58,146 nt of DNA, taken from positions 1-58,146 of the forward strand of contig JALORC010000029.1 of NCBI GenBank assembly GCA_025459175.1. Reading direction: 5' to 3'. Below, piece after piece: positions 35,265 to 43,728 of the stretch; within the stretch, counting starts at the first letter, position 1; each line of letters begins with the position of its first letter. The notes below the pieces were generated by a model. That model did not search any database. It saw nothing but the letters and a program-made list of their open reading frames with translations, and had not been told where the DNA came from. This DNA comes from Planctomycetota bacterium. GTDB taxonomy: Bacteria; Planctomycetota; UBA1135; UBA2386. A program made the translations under genes and the position numbers.

Positions 35265-37454
35265 ATGGCCCGCGTGGTCGACGTGCCCGGGTATCGCATC
35301 CAGGAATTGCTCAGCTGGGGCGCGCAGGGCGACGTGTTCCTGGCCCATGCCGACGACGGCACGCCGGTGGCGCTCAAGGTGGTCACGGCCGATCGCGGCG
35401 ACGGGGATCCCGACGCGATGTCGCGTCTGCAACGAGAGGCGAAGCTGCTGGCGGCCGTCGATTCGCCGCACGTGGTGAAGGTGCGTGAGTTCGTGCGCGG
35501 ATCCCGATGGAGCTGCCTCGCCCTGGAGTTCCTGTCCGGTCAGCGGCTCGATGCCGAGGTCCGCGTGCGGGCCGGCCAGCCGGCGCCCGCCGTCCCGGTC
35601 GGCGACGACACGGTGCACCTGGCGCCGGAGCAGCTGGGCACGGCCGGTGCGCGCGTCGCGCCGGAACCCGCGGCGGTCGCGGTTGCGCTGCGCACACGGC
35701 AACACGTCGAGTGGGCGCTCGGCATCGCCGTGCAGATCGCCGGCGGCGCCGCGGCGCTGCATCGCCGCGGGCTCGTGCACCGCGATCTCAAACCGCAGAA
35801 CGTGATGGTCGTCGACGGACGTGCGGTGCTGATCGACTTCGGGTTCGCACGCATGGACGGCATCACGACGCTGACGCAGACCGGGACCGCGATCGGCACG
35901 CTGGCGTACATGAGCCCCGAGCAGTTCCGCGGCGAGCCGGCGACGACCCGCGGCGACGTGTTCGCGCTCGGGGCCACCATCTGGCATTGCCTGTGCGGCA
36001 CGGCACCGGGCAGTCAGGACCTGCGGTCGCTGACGGCGATGGCGAAGCGGCGGGCACCGGTCGACATCCGTCGTTGCAACCCGCTGGTGAGCGCCTCGCT
36101 GGCGGCCGTCGTCGCGTGCTGTCTCGAGCCCGACCCACGCGACCGCTATCCCGACGCCGAGGCGTTGTCGGCCGATCTGGACCGCTGCCGGGCCGGGCTG
36201 GTGGTGCGCCGGCCGTTCTCGGCGGCGCGGTGGTGGCGCCATCACCGCGCGGTGTCGCTGCGCGGCGCGGCGGCGGCAGTGGTCCTGTTGCTGCTCTCGA
36301 TCTGGCTGTCGGGCACCGATGCGCGGGCCGTCGCCAGTTCGATCCGCACCGAGGTGCTGGCACAACGGCCGGCGCAGGCGCGGGCCGCGTGGCTCGATTG
36401 CGACGAGCCGCGGCGCGGCGAGGTGATCCGCGAACTGAATCGTCAGCTGCCCGATGTCGTGCGGGCCACGGCGATCGCGCAGGCGCTGGACCTCGGCTTG
36501 TTGGTCGTGGCGCCGCGGCCGCGTCACCTCGTCGCGCTGCTGCCGGCGCGCAGCGACGAGTGCGTGCATCCCGGCCCCGACGACTTCTTCGAGGTCGAGT
36601 CGCCCCGCGCGCTGCTGGTGCCGCCGGGGCGCGCGTGGTGCTTCGTGATGTCGGCGGATCCGCGCCACTGGTGGGCGCCGCAGGACCCGGGTGGTCTGCA
36701 TTGCCTGGTGCAGGTCGACGTCCCGACCGGCGCCGTGGAGCCGTGTTCGCTGCTCGCCCTGCCGACGGATCGCCTGCCGCGACCGGGTTGCGGCACCATC
36801 GAGATCGCGGCCGGCGTTCATGCCGTGCCCGAGCGGAAGGCGGTGGTGAACGTCACGATCGCGCAGCCGCTCGTGGTCGGGGTGCAGGAGTGCTCGCGCG
36901 CGACGTTGACCGAGTTACGGCTGCAGCTCGCCGGCGCGTTCGGCCGTCGCCTCGAACTCGATCGCTGGTTGCGGCATCCCGACGAGCCGGCCGCGATCGG
37001 CAACGAGATATGGGCCACGTGGCGAAGCACCCGCCTCGACGAGGCCGAGCCGCAACTGCCGGCCCAGGTCAGCTTCTGGGAAGCGCATCGGCTGGCGACG
37101 TGGTGCGGCTGCCGCCTGCCGTTCCGTCGCGAATGGGAAGTGATCGCCGGCGCCGGCGGCAAGTTGCTCGGTGCGATCGGTCAGCGCCTCGTGCCGGCGC
37201 AACCGAGTCCGGTCGGCCAGGATCCGGACTGGGACCGAACCGATCGCGGCATCTGCTTCGCCAACTCGAACGTGTCGGAATGGACCCTGGATCGCGATGC
37301 GAGAATGAACGAACCGGCCTTCGTGATCGCGCCGGCACAGGTTCACTTGCAGGGGGCGCTGTCGTTCTCGCCCTGGTCCCGGTTCGTGTTCGGGGAGCCC
37401 GCCGGTGCGCCGCACGGTCTTCGCTTGTATCGCCAGCGGTTACCGATTCGCTGA
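35265..37454 (+). CDS. Serine/threonine kinase with C-terminal SUMF/FGE-like domain
   Basis: A 729-residue protein. Residues 10-300 are a Hanks kinase: VALKVV with K38, HRDLKPQN (H172-D174), DFGFAR, GTLAYMSPEQ. The glycine loop is degenerate (SWGAQGDVF). A membrane span follows at about 333-351. The last 210 residues match the formylglycine-generating-enzyme fold: VSFWEAHRLATWCGCRLPFRREWEV and CFANSNVSEWTLD align with its WEDA...RLPTEAEWE and GNVWEWT blocks. In kinases this domain acts as an extracytoplasmic sensor/binder and not as a sulfatase-activating enzyme. The start is ATG 35265. The 174 bases before it hold no visible promoter, only the spacer to the divergent porin. Confidence 0.87.
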   Translation: MARVVDVPGYRIQELLSWGAQGDVFLAHADDGTPVALKVVTADRGDGDPDAMSRLQREAKLLAAVDSPHVVKVREFVRGSRWSCLALEFLSGQRLDAEVRVRAGQPAPAVPVGDDTVHLAPEQLGTAGARVAPEPAAVAVALRTRQHVEWALGIAVQIAGGAAALHRRGLVHRDLKPQNVMVVDGRAVLIDFGFARMDGITTLTQTGTAIGTLAYMSPEQFRGEPATTRGDVFALGATIWHCLCGTAPGSQDLRSLTAMAKRRAPVDIRRCNPLVSASLAAVVACCLEPDPRDRYPDAEALSADLDRCRAGLVVRRPFSAARWWRHHRAVSLRGAAAAVVLLLLSIWLSGTDARAVASSIRTEVLAQRPAQARAAWLDCDEPRRGEVIRELNRQLPDVVRATAIAQALDLGLLVVAPRPRHLVALLPARSDECVHPGPDDFFEVESPRALLVPPGRAWCFVMSADPRHWWAPQDPGGLHCLVQVDVPTGAVEPCSLLALPTDRLPRPGCGTIEIAAGVHAVPERKAVVNVTIAQPLVVGVQECSRATLTELRLQLAGAFGRRLELDRWLRHPDEPAAIGNEIWATWRSTRLDEAEPQLPAQVSFWEAHRLATWCGCRLPFRREWEVIAGAGGKLLGAIGQRLVPAQPSPVGQDPDWDRTDRGICFANSNVSEWTLDRDARMNEPAFVIAPAQVHLQGALSFSPWSRFVFGEPAGAPHGLRLYRQRLPIR

Positions 37455-37491
37455 CCATGCCTAGGAAGTGGCTCGTCGCGAGGAGTCACCC

Positions 37492-37737
37492 ATGGAGATC
37501 CGCATTCGCCTGCCCGGCTTGTCCGCGGCTTCCGACCTTGCCCTGGCGCCACACATGGCGCGGTTCGCCGCCGCACACGCGCACGGCGCCGTCGCGCCAT
37601 TGATCGCGCCGCTGGGCACGACCAACGAGTGCGCGGCCAATCCCGCCTGCAAGTATCTCGGTTCGGAAGAGGACGAGGAGGGGCGGATGTGGCTGTTCTA
37701 CCGCTGCGACGACAGGGTAGAGGCGTATCTGGCCTGA
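37492..37737 (+). CDS. Small hypothetical protein
   Basis: An 81-residue protein starting at ATG 37492, with a well-placed AGGAG at 37481-37485. It has no signal peptide and a mostly hydrophobic N-terminal half without a membrane span. Two cysteines lie in ECAANPACKYLG, followed by an acidic loop (SEEDEEG) and a WLFYRCDD segment with a third cysteine. A metal or redox role is possible, but nothing supports a specific function. It is separated from the kinase gene by 37 bases and from the convergent cyclase-like gene by 3. Confidence 0.6.
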   Translation: MEIRIRLPGLSAASDLALAPHMARFAAAHAHGAVAPLIAPLGTTNECAANPACKYLGSEEDEEGRMWLFYRCDDRVEAYLA

Positions 37738-37740
37738 CCG

Positions 37741-38811
37741 TCAGCGCCCTCCGGCCAGCGCCGCTTCGGCGAGCAGGCCCAGCGCGGTGGCGACCAGCGG
37801 ATCGTCCTCCTTCATCGCGTTCGCTGCATTGAGGTAGCTGTCGTCCGGTTGTCGGAACGACGCCAGCGCGGCCGCGATGCCCGGCCGCCAGCGCGCCGCC
37901 GTGGTCGCGTCGACCAGCGGCAGCGTGCGCGCCCAGGCCTGCAGCCAGTAGAGGCGCAGCGAGGGCTCGAGTTCCGGCGCCGCTTCGGCGATGCCGGGGA
38001 CCCGCGCGTCGTGCGCGCGTTGCACCAGCCACGCGACCGCGGCACGCACGCGCGGATGTTCGGCCGGCAGGCCGGCGGCGCGCAATGCCCGCACGCCGTC
38101 GGCGGTGGTGGTGCCGTAGCTGCGCGGGCGCGGTGGCACCGCGTCCGTCATGCCGGCCTTGCCGGCGCGCCAGTCGCCGGTCGGCGTACAGGCGAAGCCG
38201 CCGTCGCCGGTGCGATCCTGACAGCGTTCGACGAACGTGCGTGCGGCCTCGACCATCGGGTCGGTCGGTGGCACCGCCGCGGCCTGCAGTGCCTCGAGCA
38301 CGAACGTCACCGACGCCAGCCCGATCAGGTCGGCGCCGGCGGGCCGCCGTGGCGCGCGATCGCCGAGCCCGAAGGCGCCGTGTTCCGGCTCGTGCGGCTG
38401 CCAGCCGTGATCGCTCGTCAGCTGGTGCCGCCGCAAGAACATCAGCAGCGCACCGCGCCCGTCGTCCTGGTCGTCCGGCGCCAGCACGGCCAGCGCGTGC
38501 AGCATGCAGGCGGCGGTGTAGACCGGGTAGTCGACGGGTTCGGGCGGCTGCGGCGGCGATGGCGCGCCGCGCGCGATCAGGGCCCGCAGCGCCCGGCCGG
38601 CGGCGGCCATGGTTTGACCGTCGGCCGTGGGCTGCAGCACCAGTGCCAGCGCCAGCGCCGCCGTCGTCGACTCCCCGCGCGCGAGCACGCCGTAGGTGGC
38701 GGTGGCCCACAGCCCGTCGTGGCGCTTCCGGCTCGCCAGCCAGTCGATCACATCGGGCTCCGGCCGACAGCTCGGGAACGGCAGCAGCAGCGCCGTCAGC
38801 AGCAGCGGCAT
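37741..38811 (-). CDS. Exported squalene-cyclase/terpenoid-cyclase-fold protein, copy 1
   Basis: A 356-residue exported protein (ATG 38811; leader MPLLLTALLLPFPSC, possible lipobox PFPSC). The body consists of tandem helical-pair repeats of the squalene cyclase/prenyltransferase toroid type. Family signs are DRTGDGGFACTP in the QW-motif position and DDSYLNAANAM near the end. The cyclase DxDD acid motif is not seen, so true cyclase activity is unlikely. Planctomycetes carry many such proteins as likely substrate-binding modules. It lies 27 bases after the paralogue encoded upstream. Confidence 0.78.
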   Translation of the reverse strand: MPLLLTALLLPFPSCRPEPDVIDWLASRKRHDGLWATATYGVLARGESTTAALALALVLQPTADGQTMAAAGRALRALIARGAPSPPQPPEPVDYPVYTAACMLHALAVLAPDDQDDGRGALLMFLRRHQLTSDHGWQPHEPEHGAFGLGDRAPRRPAGADLIGLASVTFVLEALQAAAVPPTDPMVEAARTFVERCQDRTGDGGFACTPTGDWRAGKAGMTDAVPPRPRSYGTTTADGVRALRAAGLPAEHPRVRAAVAWLVQRAHDARVPGIAEAAPELEPSLRLYWLQAWARTLPLVDATTAARWRPGIAAALASFRQPDDSYLNAANAMKEDDPLVATALGLLAEAALAGGR

Positions 38812-38837
38812 GGCGCCGCGAACGGGCTCGACTCCGC

Positions 38838-39878
38838 TCAACGTTCCACCAGTGGCAGCAGCTTGTCGGGCGTCAGCAAGGTCATGATCGCGCACGCGGT
38901 GCAGAACACGCGGCCGGTGATGCAGTGGTGGCCGACCCAGCTGCCGTCGCGGTTCTGGCTCTTCTTCAGCGCCTTGCAGATGCGCTCGTACCACGACGCG
39001 TAGACCCGGTCGCGTTCGAGCAGCAGCGCCTGGGTCGCATAGAGCGCACCGAGGAACTCCTCGCCGCCGGTGGCGCCGCCGACGTCCTGGTCGAAGTGCA
39101 TCTTGTCGATCACCGCGATCGCGCGCTGCACGTCCGGTTCCTTGCCGAGGCTCTCGCCGATCAGCACCCGGATGCCGCCCGCCTGCGTGACGAAGCGTTC
39201 GGCGCGCCCCCAGTTGTTCTCGCGGAACACACCGGTCGCCTTCTCGAGGCAGTCCTCGCGCAGGTAGCGCACCACCTTGTCGGCCGAGGCCTGGTCGGTG
39301 TGCACGCCGATCGCATGCGCTTGCTTCAGCGCCTGCCACGCGGCGATCGTCGTCAGCATCGGCTCGTAGCTGGTCTCCCACTCGCCGTTCGGCTTCTGCA
39401 GGCTGGCGATCCGTCGCACCATCGCGCGCAGTTCGTCGTGCATGCGCTGGTCCTCGAACGCCTCGAGATTGAGGTTGGCGGCCTGCGTGTAGAGCAGCGC
39501 CACCAGGTAGAGGTCGGCGTTCGGCCCGAGCTTGCTCTGCAGCAGCGTCGCGCGATCGAGCTGCGAGCTCTGGCCGTAGTTGCGGGTGCGCTTGCCGATC
39601 CAGTCGATGCCGCGCCGCACGGCGTGGCAGTGCGGGCCGCGCGAGGTCGTGTTGCCGTGCGTCAGCAGCGCCAGCACCGCGATCGCGGTGTTGCCGACCT
39701 GGCCCGCGGTGCCGGGGTTGTCGCCCCACGAGCCGTCGCCGTTCTGGGCGTCGAGCAACCAGCGGATCGCCTTCTGGGCGGTGTCGCGCGCTTCGGCGGT
39801 CACCGGATCGGGGAGCCGCGCCGGTGCCAGCAACAGCAGCAGCGGGGCGAACGACGCGGCGATGGCGGGACGTGACAT
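38838..39878 (-). CDS. Exported squalene-cyclase-like protein, copy 2
   Basis: A 346-residue exported protein with signal peptide (start ATG 39878, FAPLLLLLAPARL). QW-type repeats are clear: QNGDGSWGDNPGTAGQVGNT near the N-terminus, KPNGEWETSYEPMLTTIAA in the middle, and QNRDGSWVGHHCITGRVFCT at the C-terminus. These match the prenyltransferase/squalene oxidase repeat. No DxDD motif is visible. It precedes the smaller copy on the same strand. Both are exported, so they could work together at the cell surface. Homology between the two is by fold; sequence identity looks low. Confidence 0.84.
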   Translation of the reverse strand: MSRPAIAASFAPLLLLLAPARLPDPVTAEARDTAQKAIRWLLDAQNGDGSWGDNPGTAGQVGNTAIAVLALLTHGNTTSRGPHCHAVRRGIDWIGKRTRNYGQSSQLDRATLLQSKLGPNADLYLVALLYTQAANLNLEAFEDQRMHDELRAMVRRIASLQKPNGEWETSYEPMLTTIAAWQALKQAHAIGVHTDQASADKVVRYLREDCLEKATGVFRENNWGRAERFVTQAGGIRVLIGESLGKEPDVQRAIAVIDKMHFDQDVGGATGGEEFLGALYATQALLLERDRVYASWYERICKALKKSQNRDGSWVGHHCITGRVFCTACAIMTLLTPDKLLPLVER

Positions 39879-39976
39879 TGGCAGCTTCGACTCGACCCTG
39901 GTGACGAGCCGCAGGTTACCACGACCGGCGACGGATCGGGTGGTTGCGGTCAGCTCGCGTGCTACCGTCACCCGCC

Positions 39977-40261
39977 ATGCGCGCCATCCGGAACGGTCAG
40001 GTCCTCGCCGACAGCGATCGCACGATCGAGGTCGACGGCTACGTCTACTTCCCCCGCGAGTCGGTGCGGATGGAACGGTTCGCCGCCGCGCCGAAGACGG
40101 TCGGCGACCGCATGTGCCCGCACGGGGTGCAGTTCTACGACCTGGTCGACGGCTCGGGCCGCGTCGAGCGGCAGGCCTGGTCGTACGAGAAGCCGGGCGC
40201 TCGCATGCAGCCGATCGAGCGCTGGCTCGGCTTCTGGGACGAGGTCGAGGTCACCGCCTGA
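39977..40261 (+). CDS. DUF427-family protein
   Basis: A 94-residue cytoplasmic protein of the DUF427 family. It shows the family's beta-rich plan: MRAIRNGQVLADSDRTIEVDG at the start (read as two segments), then YFPRESVRMERF, with CPHGVQFYDLVDG in the centre and a W-rich C-terminus (ERWLGFWDEVEV). The start ATG 39977 is shared with no other frame. The molecular function of the family is not established. The gene is divergent from the squalene-cyclase-like pair. Confidence 0.85.
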   Translation: MRAIRNGQVLADSDRTIEVDGYVYFPRESVRMERFAAAPKTVGDRMCPHGVQFYDLVDGSGRVERQAWSYEKPGARMQPIERWLGFWDEVEVTA

Positions 40262-40289
40262 CCCGCCCGGGGGGCGGCGAAGGCGCCGA

Positions 40290-41537
40290 CTACTGCACGG
40301 TGCCCGACGCGCTGCCGCCCTCGCGGGTGCTGATCGTCACGCGGCGACCGACCAGGTTGATCGGCGTGCGGAACGACGCCTCGTACTGCGCGGTCAGCCC
40401 GTTGTAGGCCATCGGCGACTCGAACGTGAAGCCGTCGACCGACACCGTCATCGTCGCCAGCGCGCCGACGCCGCTCTGCGCGCTGATCGTCAGCAGGCCG
40501 TTCTGCCAGATCGCGTTGTCGATCTGGATGCTGTCGGAGGGCACGTCGCGCGGCGTGGCCACGTAGGGTGCACCGGCCGCCATCGGGCCTTCGACGCGGA
40601 TCCGCAGGTCGTAGAACGACGAGCTCGAGCCGGACTCGGAGATCGTGCCGGGCAGCACCACTTCGAGCACCGTGAACGCGAAGCGCCCGTAGCGCTCGCC
40701 CTGCAGGTTGGCCTCCAGCGGGCCGTAGTTCACGCCGATCGCGCTGTCGTGCACGATCGCGACGAACGTGCGCCCGACCATGCCGGCGAGGTCTTGGTTG
40801 CGGAGCGGCATCACGCCGGGCACCTGGCCGAGTGCCAGCTGCGGCACGGTGCCGGCGACCAGGTCGGCGAGCGGGAACGGCAGCGCGCCGGTCAACGTGA
40901 AGATGCCCTCGTTGCCGGGGCCGCCCATCGGCAGCGTGACGATGCTGCCGGCGTAGAACTCGCTCCACGGCAGCCACGGATTGCCGAGCAGCGACGTGTT
41001 GCTGTCGTTGGTCAGGATCTCCGGCGTGGTGCCGAGCAGCTGGGCCGCGGTGATCACGGTGCTGGTGCTGTTGTCGAGCGCGTGCTCACCGAGCAGCACG
41101 AGTTCGCCGACGGCCGGCGCCGGGCCGGCGAGGCGGAAGCGGCCGGCCGGGCCGACCACGGGGGCCGTCGGGAAGTTCAAGGACAGGCCCACGCCGAGCT
41201 GGAACAGGTCGGTGCCAGCCAGCGATACCGTGTTGGGGATGGCCAGGCTCGCTTGAGCGGCGCTGCCGTCCTGCGGGATCAGCGCGATCGGCAGGCCGAT
41301 GAAGCCCGGTCCGATCGGCAGGGACAGCGGGCCGAACTGGATCGGGCCGGCGTCGAGTGCGAGCAGGTTGGCGACCACACAGATCGGCGCCGCGCTGAGC
41401 GTGAACGTGACGGTGCTGCCGAGGGTGGGATCGCCACTGCGCCAGAGGCTGGGGTTGCAGTCGGCGGGCGCCTGGGCGGCGGCGGCAGCGGCGAGCAGGG
41501 AGGCGGACAAGAGGGCAAGGACGGGGTTCTTGTTCAT
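40290..41537 (-). CDS. Exported protein of unknown function
   Basis: A 415-residue exported protein. Start ATG 41537 gives a clean signal peptide (LALLSASLLAAAAAAQ, then APADCN). The mature part is beta-rich and Gly/Pro/Leu-rich, with two conserved-looking cysteines in the first 40 residues (DCNPSLW, PICVVANLL) and a C-terminal domain (RVEGPMAAGAP, MTVSVDGFTFESPM) resembling an immunoglobulin-like sandwich. No enzymatic motif. It belongs with the other large exported proteins in this window. Confidence 0.7.
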   Translation of the reverse strand: MNKNPVLALLSASLLAAAAAAQAPADCNPSLWRSGDPTLGSTVTFTLSAAPICVVANLLALDAGPIQFGPLSLPIGPGFIGLPIALIPQDGSAAQASLAIPNTVSLAGTDLFQLGVGLSLNFPTAPVVGPAGRFRLAGPAPAVGELVLLGEHALDNSTSTVITAAQLLGTTPEILTNDSNTSLLGNPWLPWSEFYAGSIVTLPMGGPGNEGIFTLTGALPFPLADLVAGTVPQLALGQVPGVMPLRNQDLAGMVGRTFVAIVHDSAIGVNYGPLEANLQGERYGRFAFTVLEVVLPGTISESGSSSSFYDLRIRVEGPMAAGAPYVATPRDVPSDSIQIDNAIWQNGLLTISAQSGVGALATMTVSVDGFTFESPMAYNGLTAQYEASFRTPINLVGRRVTISTREGGSASGTVQ

Positions 41538-41589
41538 GGTGAACCTCGATAGACAACCCCTGTGCCAAGGCGCGTTCCGCGCGAACTCG

Positions 41590-41928
41590 TCAGGGTCGTG
41601 GACGACGGGTGTCAGGGCTCCGTACGGATGCAGCGAAGTGGGAAAAATCGCGTGAAGAATCGCTGTTGCAGCATCCATCCCGTCCTGACGCGGCATCGTT
41701 GTCCCACGCGTCCGGCGGCCACGGCCATGCGCGTCGGTCGTGCGCGTCAGTCGTGCGCGTCAGGAACGCGTCGAAGTCCTCGGCGGTGTAGTCCCACTCG
41801 GGCAGAGGTGTGGTCTGTTCGACGGTCGGCAGCGTCACGAGCGTGCTCCTCGCGGTCGAGGCAGCGCTGGTCATGCCGGAAGCGGCGGCGAATCCGGCCA
41901 TCGAAGCGAGGAACATGCGGCGGTTCAT
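41590..41928 (-). CDS. Small Tat-exported hypothetical protein
   Basis: A 112-residue protein whose N-terminus is a clear twin-arginine leader (MNRRMFLASMAGFAAASGM). A short mature part follows, with acidic motifs (WDYTAEDFDAFL) and a Ser/Asp/Cys-rich tail. Its small size and lack of a cofactor domain mean it may be a subunit that rides with another Tat substrate; I do not recognise it. It is divergent from the fatty-acid-hydroxylase gene, with about 115 bases between starts. Confidence 0.6.
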   Translation of the reverse strand: MNRRMFLASMAGFAAASGMTSAASTARSTLVTLPTVEQTTPLPEWDYTAEDFDAFLTRTTDAHDRRAWPWPPDAWDNDAASGRDGCCNSDSSRDFSHFAASVRSPDTRRPRP

Positions 41929-42043
41929 GGGGCAGGGGTAGGTCGGCCGCCGGCGCGGCCGGGCACAAATGCCGCGCTGGCCATCTTCCTTCGCTGGCGG
42001 CGTCCGCTGGCCGCCCATCGCTCGCTATCTTCTCGGGCCACCG

Positions 42044-42856
42044 ATGGCCGAGATCACGCGCTTCCTGACCACGACCGCCGCGATCGCGGTCGAGAACGCG
42101 GTCCGCTACGGGCTGTTCGCCGGGGTCGCCTGGTTGCTGGCCTACAAGCTGTTCCGGGCCCGCTGGGCGCATCGCAAGGTGGTGCCGGCGATGCCGCCTG
42201 CGGCCTGTGTGCGCCGTGAGCTGCGCTGGTCCCTCTGCACGCTGGTCGTGTTCGGGCTGGTCGGCTCGACGACGTGGCTGATGGTGCGCGCCGGCTGGAC
42301 GCGCATGTACTTCGGCGATCCGTTCGCCGCGCCGGTGTGGTTCGTCGCCAGCATCGTGCTGACGATCGTGCTGCACGACACGTGGTTCTACTGGTCGCAC
42401 CGACTGCTGCACCACCCGCGCTGGTTCCACGTCTGGCACCGAACGCACCACCTGTCGCACAACCCGTCGCCGTGGGCCGCCTACTCGTTCGATCCGCCCG
42501 AGGCGGTCGTGCAGGCGATGATCTTCCCGCTGTCGGTGATGCTGATCCCGCTGCACCCGCTCGCGTTCGTCGTGTTCATGGTGTGGCAGATCCTGTTCAA
42601 CGTGCTCGGCCACACGGGGCACGAGTACCACCCGCGCTGGCTGATGGACTCGTGGGTCGGTCGCGTGCTCAACACGCCGACGCACCATGCGATGCATCAC
42701 GAGCTGTTCCGCGGCAACTACGGGCTCTACTTCAATGTGTGGGACCGGCTGATGGGGACCAACCATCGCGACTACGAGGCGCGGTTCCGTGAGGTGACGG
42801 GGCGGCCGCGGGGCGCGGTGGTCGAGGACGGCGAGGAGCGGCAGGCGGTGCGGTAG
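42044..42856 (+). CDS. Fatty acid hydroxylase / sterol desaturase family protein
   Basis: A 270-residue membrane di-iron oxygenase. The histidine clusters of the family are in order: HDTWFYWSHRLLHH, then HRTHHLSHNPS, then the H-rich pair GHTGHEYHP and THHAMHHELF. Two membrane spans precede the first (about 10-35 and 58-80) and one lies between the boxes (VVFMVWQILFNVLG). It uses dioxygen to hydroxylate or desaturate a lipid, with product unknown. Start is ATG 42044. The gene is alone on this strand. Confidence 0.92.
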   Translation: MAEITRFLTTTAAIAVENAVRYGLFAGVAWLLAYKLFRARWAHRKVVPAMPPAACVRRELRWSLCTLVVFGLVGSTTWLMVRAGWTRMYFGDPFAAPVWFVASIVLTIVLHDTWFYWSHRLLHHPRWFHVWHRTHHLSHNPSPWAAYSFDPPEAVVQAMIFPLSVMLIPLHPLAFVVFMVWQILFNVLGHTGHEYHPRWLMDSWVGRVLNTPTHHAMHHELFRGNYGLYFNVWDRLMGTNHRDYEARFREVTGRPRGAVVEDGEERQAVR

Positions 42857-42877
42857 CTGGCTCACAGCGGTGTGGCT

Positions 42878-43273
42878 TCACTTCGGCGCCGGTTCGGCGC
42901 CGAGGCAGAGCAGTCGCGCCGGAAGCGGGTTGCTCAGCATGCGCAGCATGCTCTCGGCGTGGTTCGCGGAACTGCACTCGACCGAACCGAACCCCGGCAG
43001 CTTGCTGACGACGAGAGGTGTTGCGAGCAGCTCGCCGTTCCAAAGGATCGCCAGGTGACGGTCGAGGCAGTGTTCGCCGAGCTTGGCGTACTTGGCCGTG
43101 GTCTCGGGCCTGGTCGCGAACTGGATCGTGTGAGCGCGCGGCTCGGGCAGCTGTCGGTACGACGACGCATCGAGGTCGTCCTGGGTCATGCACTCGGCAT
43201 GCGTGTTGATCGCGACCAACTCGATCAGGAACCGTCGGGCCGGCGGCAGTGCCTGCATGTGCAGTGGCAGCAT
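42878..43273 (-). CDS. Small protein with a SecD P1-head-like domain
   Basis: A 131-residue protein. The C-terminal 80 residues follow the SecDF P1 head pattern: a helix with ETTAKYAKLGEHC, then RHLAILWNGELLATPLV (compare SecD AIVLDGKVVSAPVI), then the SSANHAESMLRMLSN helix. The N-terminal 45 residues (ARRFLIELVAINTHAECMT) are of unknown fold. There is no signal peptide or membrane span. Codon use is normal, so translation is credible. The start is ATG 43273 (or 43258). It overlaps, in another frame, the 3' end of a sigma-factor-like fragment. The role is unknown. Confidence 0.6.
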   Translation of the reverse strand: MLPLHMQALPPARRFLIELVAINTHAECMTQDDLDASSYRQLPEPRAHTIQFATRPETTAKYAKLGEHCLDRHLAILWNGELLATPLVVSKLPGFGSVECSSANHAESMLRMLSNPLPARLLCLGAEPAPK

Positions 43274-43434
43274 GCGGTGGCGGCGGCGGCTGGGTGTGGC
43301 TGGGTGCGGCGCAGAAAGCGCAGGGACGTCTCCTGTAGCAGGTACTCGGCATCGGCCGCGTTGGCGCCGAGCAGGCGCAGGTAGCGCCACAGCGAGGTCT
43401 GGTGCTCGCGGACGAAGCGTTCGGGGTCCGGCAT
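43225..43434 (-). pseudogene. Fragment of an ECF sigma factor, region 2 only
   Basis: Sixty-nine codons from ATG 43434 encode FVREHQTSLWRYLRLLGAN and ADAEYLLQETSLRFLRR, a good match to ECF sigma region 2.1-2.2. The frame then runs into low-complexity sequence and a stop at 43225. Regions 2.3-2.4 and 4 are missing. It probably is a remnant left by a deletion that joined its 5' end to the SecD-P1-like gene. Confidence 0.55.
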
Positions 43435-43728
43435 CGCGGGTGGGGCCTCGACGACGGACTGTCGAGGTGGGGGCAGGGTGGTGCGGCTGGTCACGAGCGA
43501 CCACCTACCGCCGGCGCAGAACGTATTTCGAATTCTGGACCGTCCGGGGCGGGCTTGCTGCCGCCATTCTTGCGTGTCGGTGCCAGCGTCGGTCGATTCT
43601 CGGCGTCGATACCCCGAGCTGGGGCGGTTTGGTCGACCCGGCCATTGGAGTTGGTTCAGACCCAGCGACCCAGACCGACCCTGACCGCGGGCGTTGACGG
43701 CCTGTCCAGTCAGGTTCATGATCCGCTC
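43435..43728. other. Intergenic region (294 bp) bordering a low-GC island
   Basis: No coding frame, repeat, tRNA or IS end was found. It separates the sigma-factor fragment from the start of the less GC-rich gene group and so may contain a recombination border. No direct repeats could be picked out by eye. Confidence 0.4.

Noticed and set aside
35091..36821. Minus-strand open frame that extends the porin gene upstream to 36821
   Set aside because: The added part is antisense to the kinase gene and Arg/His-rich, without domain; the porin signal peptide starts at 35090.
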